NCBI RefSeq assembly: GCF_000173075.1
Contig: NZ_ABVL01000002.1
Location: 496,001 to 560,000 of the forward strand
Direction: 5' to 3'
DNA from: Chthoniobacter flavus Ellin428
Lineage (GTDB): Bacteria; Verrucomicrobiota; Verrucomicrobiia; Chthoniobacterales; Chthoniobacteraceae
DNA: 64,000 nucleotides
The notes beneath the pieces were generated by a model. It was not told where the DNA came from. It was given only the letters and a program-made list of their open reading frames with translations, and did no database searches. The position numbers and the translations under genes are program-made. Positions 53,311-62,347 of this stretch are shown here, piece by piece (within the stretch, counting starts at the first letter, position 1; each line of letters begins with the position of its first letter).

Positions 53311-54779
53311 ACCGCCCGCGCGTCCTTTTCGCCGGGCTCTTTCACGAGACGCATACCTTTCTCGAAGGCACCACGGCGCTACACGATTTCCAAGTCTTCC
53401 GCGGCGCCGATCTGCTGCGCTGCACCGGCGACAGCTCACCCCTCGGCGGTGCCCTCGAATCGGCCAAGGCCTTCGGCTGGGAAGTCGTACCCACCGTCGA
53501 TTTCCGAGCGTCGCCGAGCGCGATCGTCGAAGACACCGTCATCGAGGATTTCTGGCGCGATCTCACCGCGCGCATCCCCCCGCAGATCGACGCCGTGTAC
53601 CTCGTCCTGCATGGTGCCATGGTCTCGCAGTCATTTCCCGACGTCGAAGGCGAGATCCTCGCCCGGCTGCGACAGCGCGTCGGCGAGGTCCCCATCTTTG
53701 GCGTCTTCGACCTGCATGCGAATTTCACGCAACGCATGGCCGAGCTCTCAAGCTGTCTCGTCGCGTACCGCCAAAATCCGCACACCGATGGACGCGCCGC
53801 CGCGAAGATCGCCGCCGATCTCCTCCAGCGCTCGCTAAAAACCCAGCAATTCCCGCGCACTTACTGGCAACATCCACCGCTGGTCTGGCCACCGACCGGC
53901 ACCGGCACCGCCGATGAGCCGATGCGCGCGCTCGAAGCGGTCGCCCGGCAACTCGAATCGCAGAACGCCGATTTTTGGACCGTGAACGTCATCGCCGGGT
54001 TCGCTTTCGCCGATACGCCGGACACCGGAGTCAGCTTCACCGTCTGCACCACCGGCCCCGAGACGCCCGTCCGCGCGGCCCTGCAAGAACTCTGCGACTT
54101 GGCGGCGAAATTGAAAGACCGAGGCAATGTCGTCGATCCCCCGATCGAGGACGCCCTGGCGACGCTGAAAACACAGCCGGACGGGCTGACCGTCCTCGTC
54201 GAACCGTCGGACAATATCGGCGGCGGCGCCCCGGGAGATGGTACGGGCCTCCTGCGCGCGCTGATCGACCATGGCGTCTCGAACGCGGCCATCGCCATCA
54301 ACGATCCCGACGCCGTGAGACAACTCACGAAGCGGCCTGTACACAAACCCATTACCTTGGACATCGGCGGCAAAGGCAGCCGCCTGGATGCAGGACCGCT
54401 CCCGTTGGAAATCGGCCTGCTCTGGACGAGCGACGGCAAATTCGAACTGGAGGACAAGCAAAGTCATCTCGCTTCGATGGCCGGCGACCGGTTCGACATG
54501 GGCCCGTGCGCCGTCGTGCGGCATCGAGACATCACCATCCTGCTCACCAGTCGCAAGACCCCGCCCTTCGATCTCGGCCAATGGCGCAGCCAGGGCATTG
54601 ATCCGGCGAAGCTGTCCGTCATTGTGGTCAAAGCCGCCGTCGCTCACCGGCGCGCCTACGATCCCATCGCCGCGCGCATGATCTGGGTCGACACGCCTGG
54701 CCCGTGCACGAGCAATCTCCGCTCGCTCCCTTACCGCAACATCCACCGTCCCATCTTTCCACTCGATTCCCACTCATGA
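53307..54779 (+). CDS. M81-family metallopeptidase (MlrC-like)
   Basis: A 490-residue protein from ATG 53307 overlapping the aminotransferase stop. The M81 signature is at the N-terminus (FAGLFHETHTF, with His13, Glu14 and His16). The metal-binding region FGVFDLHANFTQRM and AYRQNPHTDGR follow, then the MlrC C-terminal beta domain (DIGGKGSRLDAGPLPLEI). MlrC is the microcystin-degradation amidase; the wider M81 family acts on unknown amides. The operon partners suggest that it opens a peptide-like or N-acyl amino acid substrate. Confidence 0.92.
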   Translation: MNRPRVLFAGLFHETHTFLEGTTALHDFQVFRGADLLRCTGDSSPLGGALESAKAFGWEVVPTVDFRASPSAIVEDTVIEDFWRDLTARIPPQIDAVYLVLHGAMVSQSFPDVEGEILARLRQRVGEVPIFGVFDLHANFTQRMAELSSCLVAYRQNPHTDGRAAAKIAADLLQRSLKTQQFPRTYWQHPPLVWPPTGTGTADEPMRALEAVARQLESQNADFWTVNVIAGFAFADTPDTGVSFTVCTTGPETPVRAALQELCDLAAKLKDRGNVVDPPIEDALATLKTQPDGLTVLVEPSDNIGGGAPGDGTGLLRALIDHGVSNAAIAINDPDAVRQLTKRPVHKPITLDIGGKGSRLDAGPLPLEIGLLWTSDGKFELEDKQSHLASMAGDRFDMGPCAVVRHRDITILLTSRKTPPFDLGQWRSQGIDPAKLSVIVVKAAVAHRRAYDPIAARMIWVDTPGPCTSNLRSLPYRNIHRPIFPLDSHS

Positions 54780-55168
54780 CCCATCCCGACGTCTCCTATC
54801 CGCGCAACGCTGACACGCCCACCTCGCATCTCCCCTTCAGCCCGAGCGTCCGCTTCGGCGATCTCATCTTCATCTCCGGCCAGGCTTCGGTCGATGCCGA
54901 GGGCAAGATCGTTAGCGACACCTTCGAGGGCGAATTTCGCCGCTCGATCGAAAACGTGCGCAAGGTCCTCGCCGCCGCCGGCAGCGATCTCGCTCACGTC
55001 ATCCAGACCCGCAACTATGTGCGCGACGCCGCCGACGTGCCGCTCTACAACCAACTCTATCGCGAGTATTTCACCGAGCCCTACCCCACTCGCACCACCA
55101 TCACCAACTGCCTCCCACCCACGCTGCGTTATGAAATCGAAGTCGTCGCGGTGAAGCGACCGGCTTAA
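54776..55168 (+). CDS. RidA-family (YjgF) deaminase-like protein
   Basis: A 130-residue protein, coupled by a 4-bp overlap to the M81 gene. RidA landmarks: FISGQASVDAEGKIVSDTF, NVRKVLAAAGSDLAHVIQTR, Arg106 in TRTTITNCLPP and Glu120 in RYEIEVVAV. Arg105/Glu120 in known RidA proteins activate water to hydrolyse reactive enamine or imine intermediates. Its presence points to PLP chemistry in the same pathway, produced by the aminotransferase two genes upstream. Confidence 0.93.
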   Translation: MTHPDVSYPRNADTPTSHLPFSPSVRFGDLIFISGQASVDAEGKIVSDTFEGEFRRSIENVRKVLAAAGSDLAHVIQTRNYVRDAADVPLYNQLYREYFTEPYPTRTTITNCLPPTLRYEIEVVAVKRPA

Positions 55169-55173
55169 AGGCA

Positions 55174-55294
55174 GAACATCCAACATCGAACACCCAACAC
55201 CCAACATCCAATTACCCTCCTTCTAACCGCTCCACGCTCGCCATCGGCTTCTGTCATTGGAAGTTGGGTGTTGGATGTTGGACGTTGAATGTTT
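55174..55294. repeat. Inverted repeat of 'ccaacatc' words inside the amine/peptide operon
   Basis: The 39-nt arms 55174-55212 and 55256-55294 pair at about 33 positions, and each arm reiterates aacatccaac/aacacccaac. It begins 5 bp after the RidA stop and ends 16 bp before the dipeptidase ATG, so it may divide the operon into two expression levels. Confidence 0.9.
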
Positions 55295-55310
55295 CCTTCC
55301 TTTCCCTCTC

Positions 55311-56414
55311 ATGCACCCTCCCCGTCTCATCTTCGACTGCCATCTTGACATCTCGATGAACGCGATGGAATTCAATCGCGACCAGCGCTGGTCGCTGGAA
55401 AAACTCCGGCGCTGCGAACTCGGCGGAGGGCCCCTGCCCGTGGATGCCGAGCGCCATCGCTCGCGCAATACCGTGTGTTTTCCCGAGCTGCGCCGCGGAC
55501 GCTTCGGCGTCATCGTCGCCACGCAGATCGCGCGCTACTCGCCGCGCTTCCACAATCTTCCCGGCTGGCGCAGTCCGGAACAAGCGTGGGCGCACACCCA
55601 GGGGCAGCTCGCCTACTACCGCACCATGGAAGCGTGCGGCGAAATGGTGCAACTCCGCACCTGGCCCGAGGTCGAGGCGCACGCGAATAAATGGAAGGAT
55701 GCCACGGACGAAGAAGCGGAGAAACTGCCCATTGGTTATCTGCTCAGCCTCGAGGGCGCGGACTCGATCCTGAGCTGGAAACATCTCGAGAAATCGCGCG
55801 CGGATGGACTCATCGCGCTCGGCCCAGTTCATTACGGGCCCGGTATCTACGGGCACGGCACGGATGACGAAGGTCCGCTGCCACCGATCGGTCATGAATT
55901 GCTCAAGGAAATGGAACGCCTCGGTATCATTCTCGATGTCACCCATCTCTGCGACGAAAGTTTCTGGGACGCCCTCGCGCATTACCAGGGGCCGCTCTGG
56001 GCCAGCCATCACAATTGCCGCGCGCTGGCCAATTGGAACCGCCAGCTCGCCGACGATCAGATCAAGGCCCTCATCGAGCGCGGCGCAGTCATCGGCATGG
56101 CCTTCGACGCGATCATGATGGTCCACAACTGGGCCCACAAACGCTCCAGGCCGGAAGACTTCGGATTGAAGATCGAAAAGATCTGCGAGCACATCGATCA
56201 CATCTGCCAGATCGCCGGCAATGCCCACCACGTGGGCATCGGCACCGATCTCGATGGCGGCTTCGGTACGGAGCAAACGCCCATGGATCTCAACAGCATC
56301 GCTGATCTCGTAAAGATCGGGCCGCTGCTCGCCGCCCGCGGCTACCCGCAGACCGATATCGACGGCATCTTCCACGGCAATTTCTTCCGCTTCCTCCGCG
56401 AGCATTTGCAATGA
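55311..56414 (+). CDS. M19 membrane (renal-type) dipeptidase
   Basis: A 367-residue protein from ATG 55311. Zinc-site and family motifs: IFDCHLDISMNAM (His11, Asp13), YLLSLEGADS (bridging Glu), LGIILDVTHLCDESFWD, and GPLWASHHNCRAL (His pair), with HVGIGTDLDGGFG near the C-terminus. M19 enzymes cut dipeptides, often with D-residues at the C-terminal side, and also act on N-acyl-D-amino acids. There is no signal peptide, so it is probably cytoplasmic. The gene overlaps the MFS gene by 4 bp. Confidence 0.93.
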   Translation: MHPPRLIFDCHLDISMNAMEFNRDQRWSLEKLRRCELGGGPLPVDAERHRSRNTVCFPELRRGRFGVIVATQIARYSPRFHNLPGWRSPEQAWAHTQGQLAYYRTMEACGEMVQLRTWPEVEAHANKWKDATDEEAEKLPIGYLLSLEGADSILSWKHLEKSRADGLIALGPVHYGPGIYGHGTDDEGPLPPIGHELLKEMERLGIILDVTHLCDESFWDALAHYQGPLWASHHNCRALANWNRQLADDQIKALIERGAVIGMAFDAIMMVHNWAHKRSRPEDFGLKIEKICEHIDHICQIAGNAHHVGIGTDLDGGFGTEQTPMDLNSIADLVKIGPLLAARGYPQTDIDGIFHGNFFRFLREHLQ

Positions 56415-57724
56415 GCGAGACACCGAGTGGCGCAACTCACGTTCGTTATGCGCTGCTCGGGGTGGCGACGGCGAACGCGTTCCTGCTCTATCTCGATCGC
56501 ATTTGCATGACCACGGTCGTGCATTCGCCCTCGTTCCTGCGCGAGCTACACCTCAGCGAAGCGGATGTGGGCAACGTACTCTCGTCGTTCTTCTTTGCCT
56601 ACGCACTCGGCCAGCTTCCCGCCGGTTGGCTGGCGGATCGTTTTGGACCGCGACGCATGCTCGTCGCTTACATTGTCCTGTGGTCGGCTTGCACGGCGCT
56701 GACCGGCCTGGCGACCAGCATCGCGGCGATCGTCATCGTGCGGTTGGCCTGTGGTTTATCCGAGGCCGGGGCGTATCCCGCGAGTGCGCGGGTCATCTCC
56801 CGCTGGTTTCCGTTCGGCCATCGAGCGAGGGCCAATTCCTTCGTCGCCTTCGGCGGCCGGCTCGGTCTGGCGCTCGCCCCGTGGCTTACTGTGGAGGTCA
56901 TCGCCCGGCTCAATGGCTGGCGGCCGGTGCTGTGGATTTACGGCGGCATCGGTCTGACCCTCGCCGCGGCAACCTTTTTCACCTTTCGCGACGAACCCGC
57001 ACTGCATCCCTGGACCAATGAGGCCGAGCGCGAACTCATCCGCAGCAGCGGCCCGCCGCCGTCAAAACCCGATTACCGTTTTCCGTGGCTGGAACTTCTC
57101 TGCCACCGCGGGCTGTGGTTGCTCAGTCTCGGTGCCATCGGCCTGAACTTCGGCTGGGCGCTGCTCGTCACCTGGCTGCCGAAGTATCTGCAAAGTGTGC
57201 GCGGCCTGGATGAGGAGGACGCCAACTTCTCAGTCACGATCGTGCTGGCCTGCGGAGTAGCCGGCGTGCTTTTTGGCGGCTGGTGGTGCGATGCGCTTAG
57301 CCGCTGGTTCGGGTCGCGCTGGGGACGACGATTGCCCATCATCATCGGTGGGCTCATCGGCACCGCGGCCTATCTCGTCTGTCCTTCGCTGCACTCGGCG
57401 CGTGGCGTCATCATCGCCTGTGGACTCGTGGCCTTCGCTACCGACAGCGCGAATCCCGCGATCTGGACACTCAGCCAGGACATTGGCCGCGGCCACGTCG
57501 CGGCCACACTCGCCTGGAGCAATATGTGGGGCAATCTCGGCGCCTCGGCAGTGGCCAAGACAATTCCGCTGGCGCTGGCCAGCACAATGCATCGCGCCGA
57601 TTGGAGCGAAGTCTTCTGGATGTGTGCGGCGAGTTTCCTCATTTTCGCCGGCTGCGCGCTTTTCATCGATAGCACGAAGCCGCTGGCGAACCCGTTCGCG
57701 CCGCGCGAAGAACGTGCGCTGTAG
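56411..57724 (+). CDS. MFS transporter (anion:cation symporter-like)
   Basis: A 437-residue protein with twelve predicted membrane helices. MFS signatures: GWLADRFGPRRMLV between TM2 and TM3, and RLACGLSEAGAYPASARVIS with RWFPFGHRARANSF, which are typical of the ACS family. These carry organic anions such as hexuronates, phthalate or dipeptides. As the last operon gene, coupled to the dipeptidase, it most likely imports the substrate of the pathway. The substrate itself is unknown. Confidence 0.9.
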   Translation: MSETPSGATHVRYALLGVATANAFLLYLDRICMTTVVHSPSFLRELHLSEADVGNVLSSFFFAYALGQLPAGWLADRFGPRRMLVAYIVLWSACTALTGLATSIAAIVIVRLACGLSEAGAYPASARVISRWFPFGHRARANSFVAFGGRLGLALAPWLTVEVIARLNGWRPVLWIYGGIGLTLAAATFFTFRDEPALHPWTNEAERELIRSSGPPPSKPDYRFPWLELLCHRGLWLLSLGAIGLNFGWALLVTWLPKYLQSVRGLDEEDANFSVTIVLACGVAGVLFGGWWCDALSRWFGSRWGRRLPIIIGGLIGTAAYLVCPSLHSARGVIIACGLVAFATDSANPAIWTLSQDIGRGHVAATLAWSNMWGNLGASAVAKTIPLALASTMHRADWSEVFWMCAASFLIFAGCALFIDSTKPLANPFAPREERAL

Positions 57725-57912
57725 CGGCGCCGTCCCGGCGATACATGGAGAGATGCGCCGTTGCAACAGGCTCAAGGCCCCGAGCTTGTCGAAGGGCTCC
57801 TGCGCGTTCCCACTCTTCCCGGGCGGAGGCGGAGGAAATATTGGGGAGCACGCGCGAGCGTGTCCCTCCGTCGTTCCCCGCAGCGACTAGTCGCTTCGCT
57901 ACCTGCGAACAC

Positions 57913-59325
57913 TCACTTCCCCAGCTTCAGCAGCATGATGTCGTTGCTGCCCTTGCTCGTCAGTTTCGTTGAGCCGTAGGTCGTCTCGCCGTCAAATGCA
58001 CCGGAAAGGAAAATGTTCCCCGCTTTGTCGCGAACGATGCAATAGCCCAAATTTCCCCGCGTTCCGCCGTCCGCGCGCAACCAGCGCAGGGCGCCGTTTT
58101 CATCGAACTTGGCGGCATAAATGTCGCGCACGCCCTTGGCCGTCATCATGGTGTCCCCCATCGTCACCGTGAATTGGAATTCGCCGGTCACATAGCTGTT
58201 CCCCGCCTCATCCGCCGCCACGCACAGCGCGTAGTTTACGCCCTTGCCATTGCCCGTGCGCACCCAACGGAATTTGCCGTCGCGATCCAGCTTCGCGGCG
58301 AAGAGATCGTATTCCTTTCCATTCGCCGGGTCTTTTCCGGTCGCCTGGAATTTCTGCCCACCGATCGCCAGCGTGTCCTTGAACATCCCACACACGCTCA
58401 CCCCACCGTGCCCATCGAGAGCGACTGAAGTGAAAGCGGCGTTGGAAGAGCCATCGCCGCCGAAAGTCCACAACGCCTTGCCATTCGTGTCGTACTTCAC
58501 TGCGTAGACGTCGCGGCCGCCTTTACCCGTCAGCGTGAGATCGCCAAACGTCTCCACCCCGGACGCGCCGCCCACCACTACCGCATTCCCCTCCGTATCC
58601 ACGGCGAGGTGTTCGCCTGCGCTGCTACCGACACCGCCCGCCACCCGCAGCCACGCGAGCTCCCCGCTCGTCTTGAGCTTCGCCAGGAAGGCATGACCGC
58701 TCTTGCTGTTCTTCGTCGAGACGCCCATGAATTCGCAATCGCCGACCATCGCGCCCGTGAAGTAGCAATTGCCCGCCTTGTCCACACCGATGCCGTGGCC
58801 GTAGTCGTAGCCCGCGCCGCCACCGGATTTCAACCACTGGATCTTTCCGGAGGCATCGTACTTGGCCACGAAAAGATCGTAGTCCCCACCGCGGTTCTCG
58901 AAGGCCAGCCCGTCGAACGTCGCATCCGTACTTAGACAATGACCAGTCACGAAGACATTGCCTTGCGCATCCACCGCCACACCATATCCGCGGTCGGTCT
59001 TACTCCCGCCGCCGGTGCGCGCCCACAGGCACTTTCCTGCGGGCGAATATTTCGCCACAAAGAAGTCGAGGTCTCCTTTGCTCTCGACCGTGAAATCGCC
59101 AAACGTCCCGGTCTTCGAGAACTCGCCCGTCATGTAGATATTCCCCTCGGCGTCCGTGGTCAGGCCGCGCGTCTTGTCCGCACCGACGCTTCCCGCTTGC
59201 TGGGCCCAAACAAAGTCCGGCGCTTTTTCCGGTAATTCGGCGGCTGACAAACCGCGCTCAATGGTGGAAACAAATAGGAATGCGAAGGCTACGCGAAGGG
59301 AAACAAGGGGGTTCACGCAGGACAA
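57913..59325 (-). CDS. Secreted SBBP beta-propeller repeat protein
   Basis: A 470-residue protein with a signal peptide ending GLSAAE. It is built from about eight repeats of roughly 50 residues with the pattern G-N-x-Y-x-T-G-E-F ... F-x-A-K-Y-x-x-x-G-K-x-x-W, for example TDAEGNIYMTGEFSKTGTFG and DFFVAKYSPAGKCLWARTGG. This is the SBBP/beta-propeller repeat (PF06739). Such proteins are exported and probably bind ligands or surfaces; enzymatic residues are not seen. Confidence 0.88.
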   Translation of the reverse strand: MSCVNPLVSLRVAFAFLFVSTIERGLSAAELPEKAPDFVWAQQAGSVGADKTRGLTTDAEGNIYMTGEFSKTGTFGDFTVESKGDLDFFVAKYSPAGKCLWARTGGGSKTDRGYGVAVDAQGNVFVTGHCLSTDATFDGLAFENRGGDYDLFVAKYDASGKIQWLKSGGGAGYDYGHGIGVDKAGNCYFTGAMVGDCEFMGVSTKNSKSGHAFLAKLKTSGELAWLRVAGGVGSSAGEHLAVDTEGNAVVVGGASGVETFGDLTLTGKGGRDVYAVKYDTNGKALWTFGGDGSSNAAFTSVALDGHGGVSVCGMFKDTLAIGGQKFQATGKDPANGKEYDLFAAKLDRDGKFRWVRTGNGKGVNYALCVAADEAGNSYVTGEFQFTVTMGDTMMTAKGVRDIYAAKFDENGALRWLRADGGTRGNLGYCIVRDKAGNIFLSGAFDGETTYGSTKLTSKGSNDIMLLKLGK

Positions 59326-59415
59326 AACCCGCTAGCGGATCATCGCTTAGGTTAAGTTCAACAAAGACTTGCAGGGGCAAAATACGTAGGCATAATACGT
59401 GCTATAACTTTCAGA

Positions 59416-59643
59416 ATGACTGAGCTCACTGTAATTCTAGCCATCCTGTCAGTCCTCGGCCATGCCCTCGCCATTTTCTGGCCGCGCAAGCCATTGAAGG
59501 AGCGCCTGGATGAAAACGGCTTCCCCATTCTCTGGTGCAATAACGACGAGAAGCAGAAGAACGTTGCCTGCGTGTGGGACGACGTCACCGAGCATCCTGT
59601 CGTCGCGGCTCATGGCGACGTGGCGCACCGTCGCAGCGCCTGA
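59416..59643 (+). CDS. Small hypothetical membrane protein
   Basis: A 75-residue protein from ATG 59416. An N-terminal hydrophobic segment (LTVILAILSVLGHALAIFW) is followed by a polar tail with PLKERLDENGFPILWCNNDE. The composition is protein-like and the AT-richer upstream DNA could hold a promoter. No family or partner is recognised. Confidence 0.5.
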   Translation: MTELTVILAILSVLGHALAIFWPRKPLKERLDENGFPILWCNNDEKQKNVACVWDDVTEHPVVAAHGDVAHRRSA

Positions 59644-59751
59644 CTGGCATTTTCTCCGTTGACCGTTCGTTTTCCGCTTTTAAAAGCGGCAGTCTTTCGG
59701 CAATAGGGTGCATTCATGAGCGCGTCGCCGCGCGAATCTCATTCAAACCCT

Positions 59752-60123
59752 ATGAAATATCTTCCCCTCCTCTTCGCCGTCGTCATTGGTTGCACCGCCG
59801 TCCCCGTCACCACTTTTGCCAAGGACAGGAGGGACGATTGGGGCGACTACTCCAAGCACGTGAAGGAAGATGTAAAGGCGCTGGAGGATCACTACGACCA
59901 AGTGAAGGCTCGCGTGAAAGATCAGGCCCAGGGCGACCGCCGCCTATGGTCTGGTCTGCACGACATCAAATCGAACATCGACGGCATCGTCGACGACCAA
60001 AAGAGTGGCCGTTACGAGGGCCTGCGCTCCCGCGTCCAGCAGGCCAACGACGATCTGAGTCGCCTGCAGGCTCAGATGGAGCACAATAACAACCGCCGCG
60101 GCGGTTACTATCGGCGCGACTAA
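59752..60123 (+). CDS. Small exported coiled-coil protein
   Basis: A 123-residue protein from ATG 59752, with a signal peptide (KYLPLLFAVVIGCTAVPVT). A charged helix-rich region (HVKEDVKALEDHYDQVKARV, LHDIKSNIDGIVDDQKSGRY) is followed by a basic tail, RRGGYYRRD. The heptad-like spacing suggests a coiled coil. Similar small periplasmic proteins are often stress-related, but no function can be assigned. Confidence 0.6.
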   Translation: MKYLPLLFAVVIGCTAVPVTTFAKDRRDDWGDYSKHVKEDVKALEDHYDQVKARVKDQAQGDRRLWSGLHDIKSNIDGIVDDQKSGRYEGLRSRVQQANDDLSRLQAQMEHNNNRRGGYYRRD

Positions 60124-60141
60124 GGCCGGATCGAACCCGTC

Positions 60142-60639
60142 TTACGCCTCGGCCGCCCGCTGGCGATTGAGCAGCACCTTGCACGCGCTCTTGATGCGCG
60201 TGAGGATGTAATAGACTGTCTGCGAACGGATGCGGACGAGGTGGCCGCCGACGATCTTCGGAACGAAGTCCGCCGGCAGTTCCAGAATCTCGGGAATCTG
60301 CAAGCCATCGAGCCCCTTGCAGAGGATCGAGGTCATCGCCTTGGTCAGCGTCTGCACCTGCGGCCCGAGCGTGATCCGGAAGTGCGCCCGCTTCTCCGCG
60401 TCCAGGCGCAGGAACACGCCTACCGTATCCGTACACTCTTCATCCTTGCGCACGTCCTCGAGGTCGAAGGTCTCGCCCTCTTTCGGTTCATGCTTTTTCG
60501 CCTGCTCGGAATACGCGATGAGATTCTCCCGCTTTTCCTCCTCCGGCAACGTCTCGAAGAGATGGATGATCGAGGCCAGCTTGCCCGGATAATGCGATTC
60601 GGGCGAATCCTCGGTCGGTTCGTGACTGCCTGAGCTCAT
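60142..60639 (-). CDS. SufE-family protein
   Basis: A 165-residue protein from ATG 60639. The SufE/CsdE fold is recognisable in LASIIHLFETLPEEEKRENL, the reactive-Cys loop near Cys69 (DVRKDEECTDTVGVF) and VQTLTKAMTSILCKGLDGLQ. SufE proteins accept persulfide sulfur from a cysteine desulfurase. Classical SufE has GCQS around its Cys; here ECTD replaces it, so the partner may differ. The gene starts 4 bp after the sulfurtransferase stop on the same strand. Confidence 0.8.
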   Translation of the reverse strand: MSSGSHEPTEDSPESHYPGKLASIIHLFETLPEEEKRENLIAYSEQAKKHEPKEGETFDLEDVRKDEECTDTVGVFLRLDAEKRAHFRITLGPQVQTLTKAMTSILCKGLDGLQIPEILELPADFVPKIVGGHLVRIRSQTVYYILTRIKSACKVLLNRQRAAEA

Positions 60640-60643
60640 GGAG

Positions 60644-61510
60644 TTAGTTGCTCCGCTCGATGGGGGCGCGCACCTTGTTGCCCCACTCCGTCCAGGAGCC
60701 GTCGTAGTTGCGCACCTTCTCGTAGCCGAGCAGATAGGTGAGCACAAACCACGTGTGGCTGCTGCGTTCGCCGATCCGGCAATACGCGACGATGTCCTCG
60801 CCGGGATGCAGGTTGCAGCCTTCGGTGTAAATCTTGCGCAGTTCGTCGGCTGACTTGAAGGTCGCGTCCTCCTTCGCCGCTGTCTTCCACGGCACGCTCT
60901 TCGCACCGGGAATGTGGCCGCCGCGCAGCACGCCTTCCTGCGGATACTCCGGCATGTGCGTGACCTCGCCCTTGAACTCGCCCGGCGAGCGCACGTCGAT
61001 GAGCGGCTTCTTCTCCTGGCTCTGCGCGAGGGCGTCTTCGTAAAACGCGCGGATCTCCTTGTCGAGACGCTTCGCCGGCACGGGATAATTCGTCGCCGGA
61101 TACTTCGGCTTTTCCTTGGTCAAAGACTTGTCTTCCTTCACCCACTTATCGCGGCCGCCGTCCAGGATCTTCACCTTGGTGTGGCCGAAAAGGCGGAACG
61201 CCCACAGGGCATAGCACGACCACCAATTCGACTTGTCGCCGTAGAAAATGACCGTCGTGTCGGGTCCAATGCCATTTTTCGAGCACAGCTCGGCAAACGC
61301 CTCCGGCGAGATGTAGTCGCGGACCAGCGCATCTTGCAGATCCTGGCGCCAGTCGATATGCACCGCGCCGGGAATGTGTCCGGTATCATAAAGCAACACG
61401 TCCTCGTTGCTCTCGACGATACGCGTGTTCGGCTCGTTCAAGTGCGCAGCCAACCAATCGGTGCTCACTAGCGCCTCGGGGTGGGCATATTGGGATGTAG
61501 AATCGCTCAT
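60644..61510 (-). CDS. Thiosulfate/3-mercaptopyruvate sulfurtransferase (two rhodanese domains)
   Basis: A 288-residue protein with a tandem rhodanese build. The N-terminal domain has [11 protein letters not shown] at the loop position, with Asp92 instead of the active Cys, so it is inactive. The C-terminal domain has the catalytic Cys244 in [22 protein letters not shown] is the thiosulfate-sulfurtransferase-like loop (CRxGxxS/T). It transfers sulfane sulfur to a thiophilic acceptor. The SufE-like gene immediately downstream is a natural acceptor. Confidence 0.92.
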   Translation of the reverse strand: MSDSTSQYAHPEALVSTDWLAAHLNEPNTRIVESNEDVLLYDTGHIPGAVHIDWRQDLQDALVRDYISPEAFAELCSKNGIGPDTTVIFYGDKSNWWSCYALWAFRLFGHTKVKILDGGRDKWVKEDKSLTKEKPKYPATNYPVPAKRLDKEIRAFYEDALAQSQEKKPLIDVRSPGEFKGEVTHMPEYPQEGVLRGGHIPGAKSVPWKTAAKEDATFKSADELRKIYTEGCNLHPGEDIVAYCRIGERSSHTWFVLTYLLGYEKVRNYDGSWTEWGNKVRAPIERSN

Positions 61511-61579
61511 AGGTCTATCAAAACTAGTGGCAACCCGGCGTCATGCTCAAGCGGGTTTGCTGTCATACTCTGCCTGGCC

Positions 61580-62311
61580 TCAAGCTCCAAACACCCGCGC
61601 GATCTCCTGCTGCATCCCTTCCGCGGCGGCCTTGGGATCGGGAGCATTACGGATGGGACGCCCGACCACGATATAATCCGCACCGGCGCGGAAAGCCTGC
61701 TCCACGGTCATCGTGCGCTTCTGGTCGTCGCTGCCTTTCTCCGATTCTGCACGAATGCCCGGGGTAATGAGGATCGGCTGATCGCCCAGTTCGCGACGCA
61801 ACCGGGTCGCTTCCTGTCCAGAGGCAATGAGTCCATCGATTCCGGATTCGATCGCTACACGCGCCCGCTGCAACACGAGGTCCTCCACCGCTCCGCTCCA
61901 GCCCATCTCCCGGACCTCGTTTTCATCCACGCTGGTAAGCACCGTTACGGCCAGCAGGCGCAACGAGCCTTTCACCGGCACTACCGCACGATAAACGCCG
62001 CTGGTCCCATGCAGCGTGCAAAAATCCGCGCCGTGACGGACAAGATTCGCCATCGCCCCTTTCACCGTCGCCGGCACGTCGGAAAATTTCAGGTCCGCGA
62101 AGACCTTCTTCCCCCGCGCCTTCAATTCCGCGAGCAGCGTGAAGTATTCGCCGCTCATGCAGAACTCGAGGCCGATCTTGTAAAACGTCACGACATCGCC
62201 CAGGCGGTCGACCCAGGCCCGCGCCTCGGCCAGGGTGGGCACATCGAGAGCGAAGATCAGGCGGTCGCGCGGATCGATCGGTTTCTTGGAAAGCAGGGAA
62301 TCGGTGGACAT
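61580..62311 (-). CDS. pyrF: Orotidine 5'-phosphate decarboxylase
   Basis: A 243-residue protein. Catalytic Asp73-x-Lys75-x-x-Asp78 lies in VFADLKFSDVPATVKGAM. The substrate-binding strand is LIFALDVPTLAEA, the phosphate-binding loop is ITPGIRAESEKGSDDQKR and the C-terminal strand is DYIVVGRPIRNA. It makes UMP from OMP in the last step of de novo pyrimidine synthesis. The product is cytosolic. It is downstream of the TPR gene with a 36-bp gap. Confidence 0.96.
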   Translation of the reverse strand: MSTDSLLSKKPIDPRDRLIFALDVPTLAEARAWVDRLGDVVTFYKIGLEFCMSGEYFTLLAELKARGKKVFADLKFSDVPATVKGAMANLVRHGADFCTLHGTSGVYRAVVPVKGSLRLLAVTVLTSVDENEVREMGWSGAVEDLVLQRARVAIESGIDGLIASGQEATRLRRELGDQPILITPGIRAESEKGSDDQKRTMTVEQAFRAGADYIVVGRPIRNAPDPKAAAEGMQQEIARVFGA

Positions 62312-62347
62312 GTCGATCGGTCTTTTTCGGTCAATCCCGCTCCAGGC

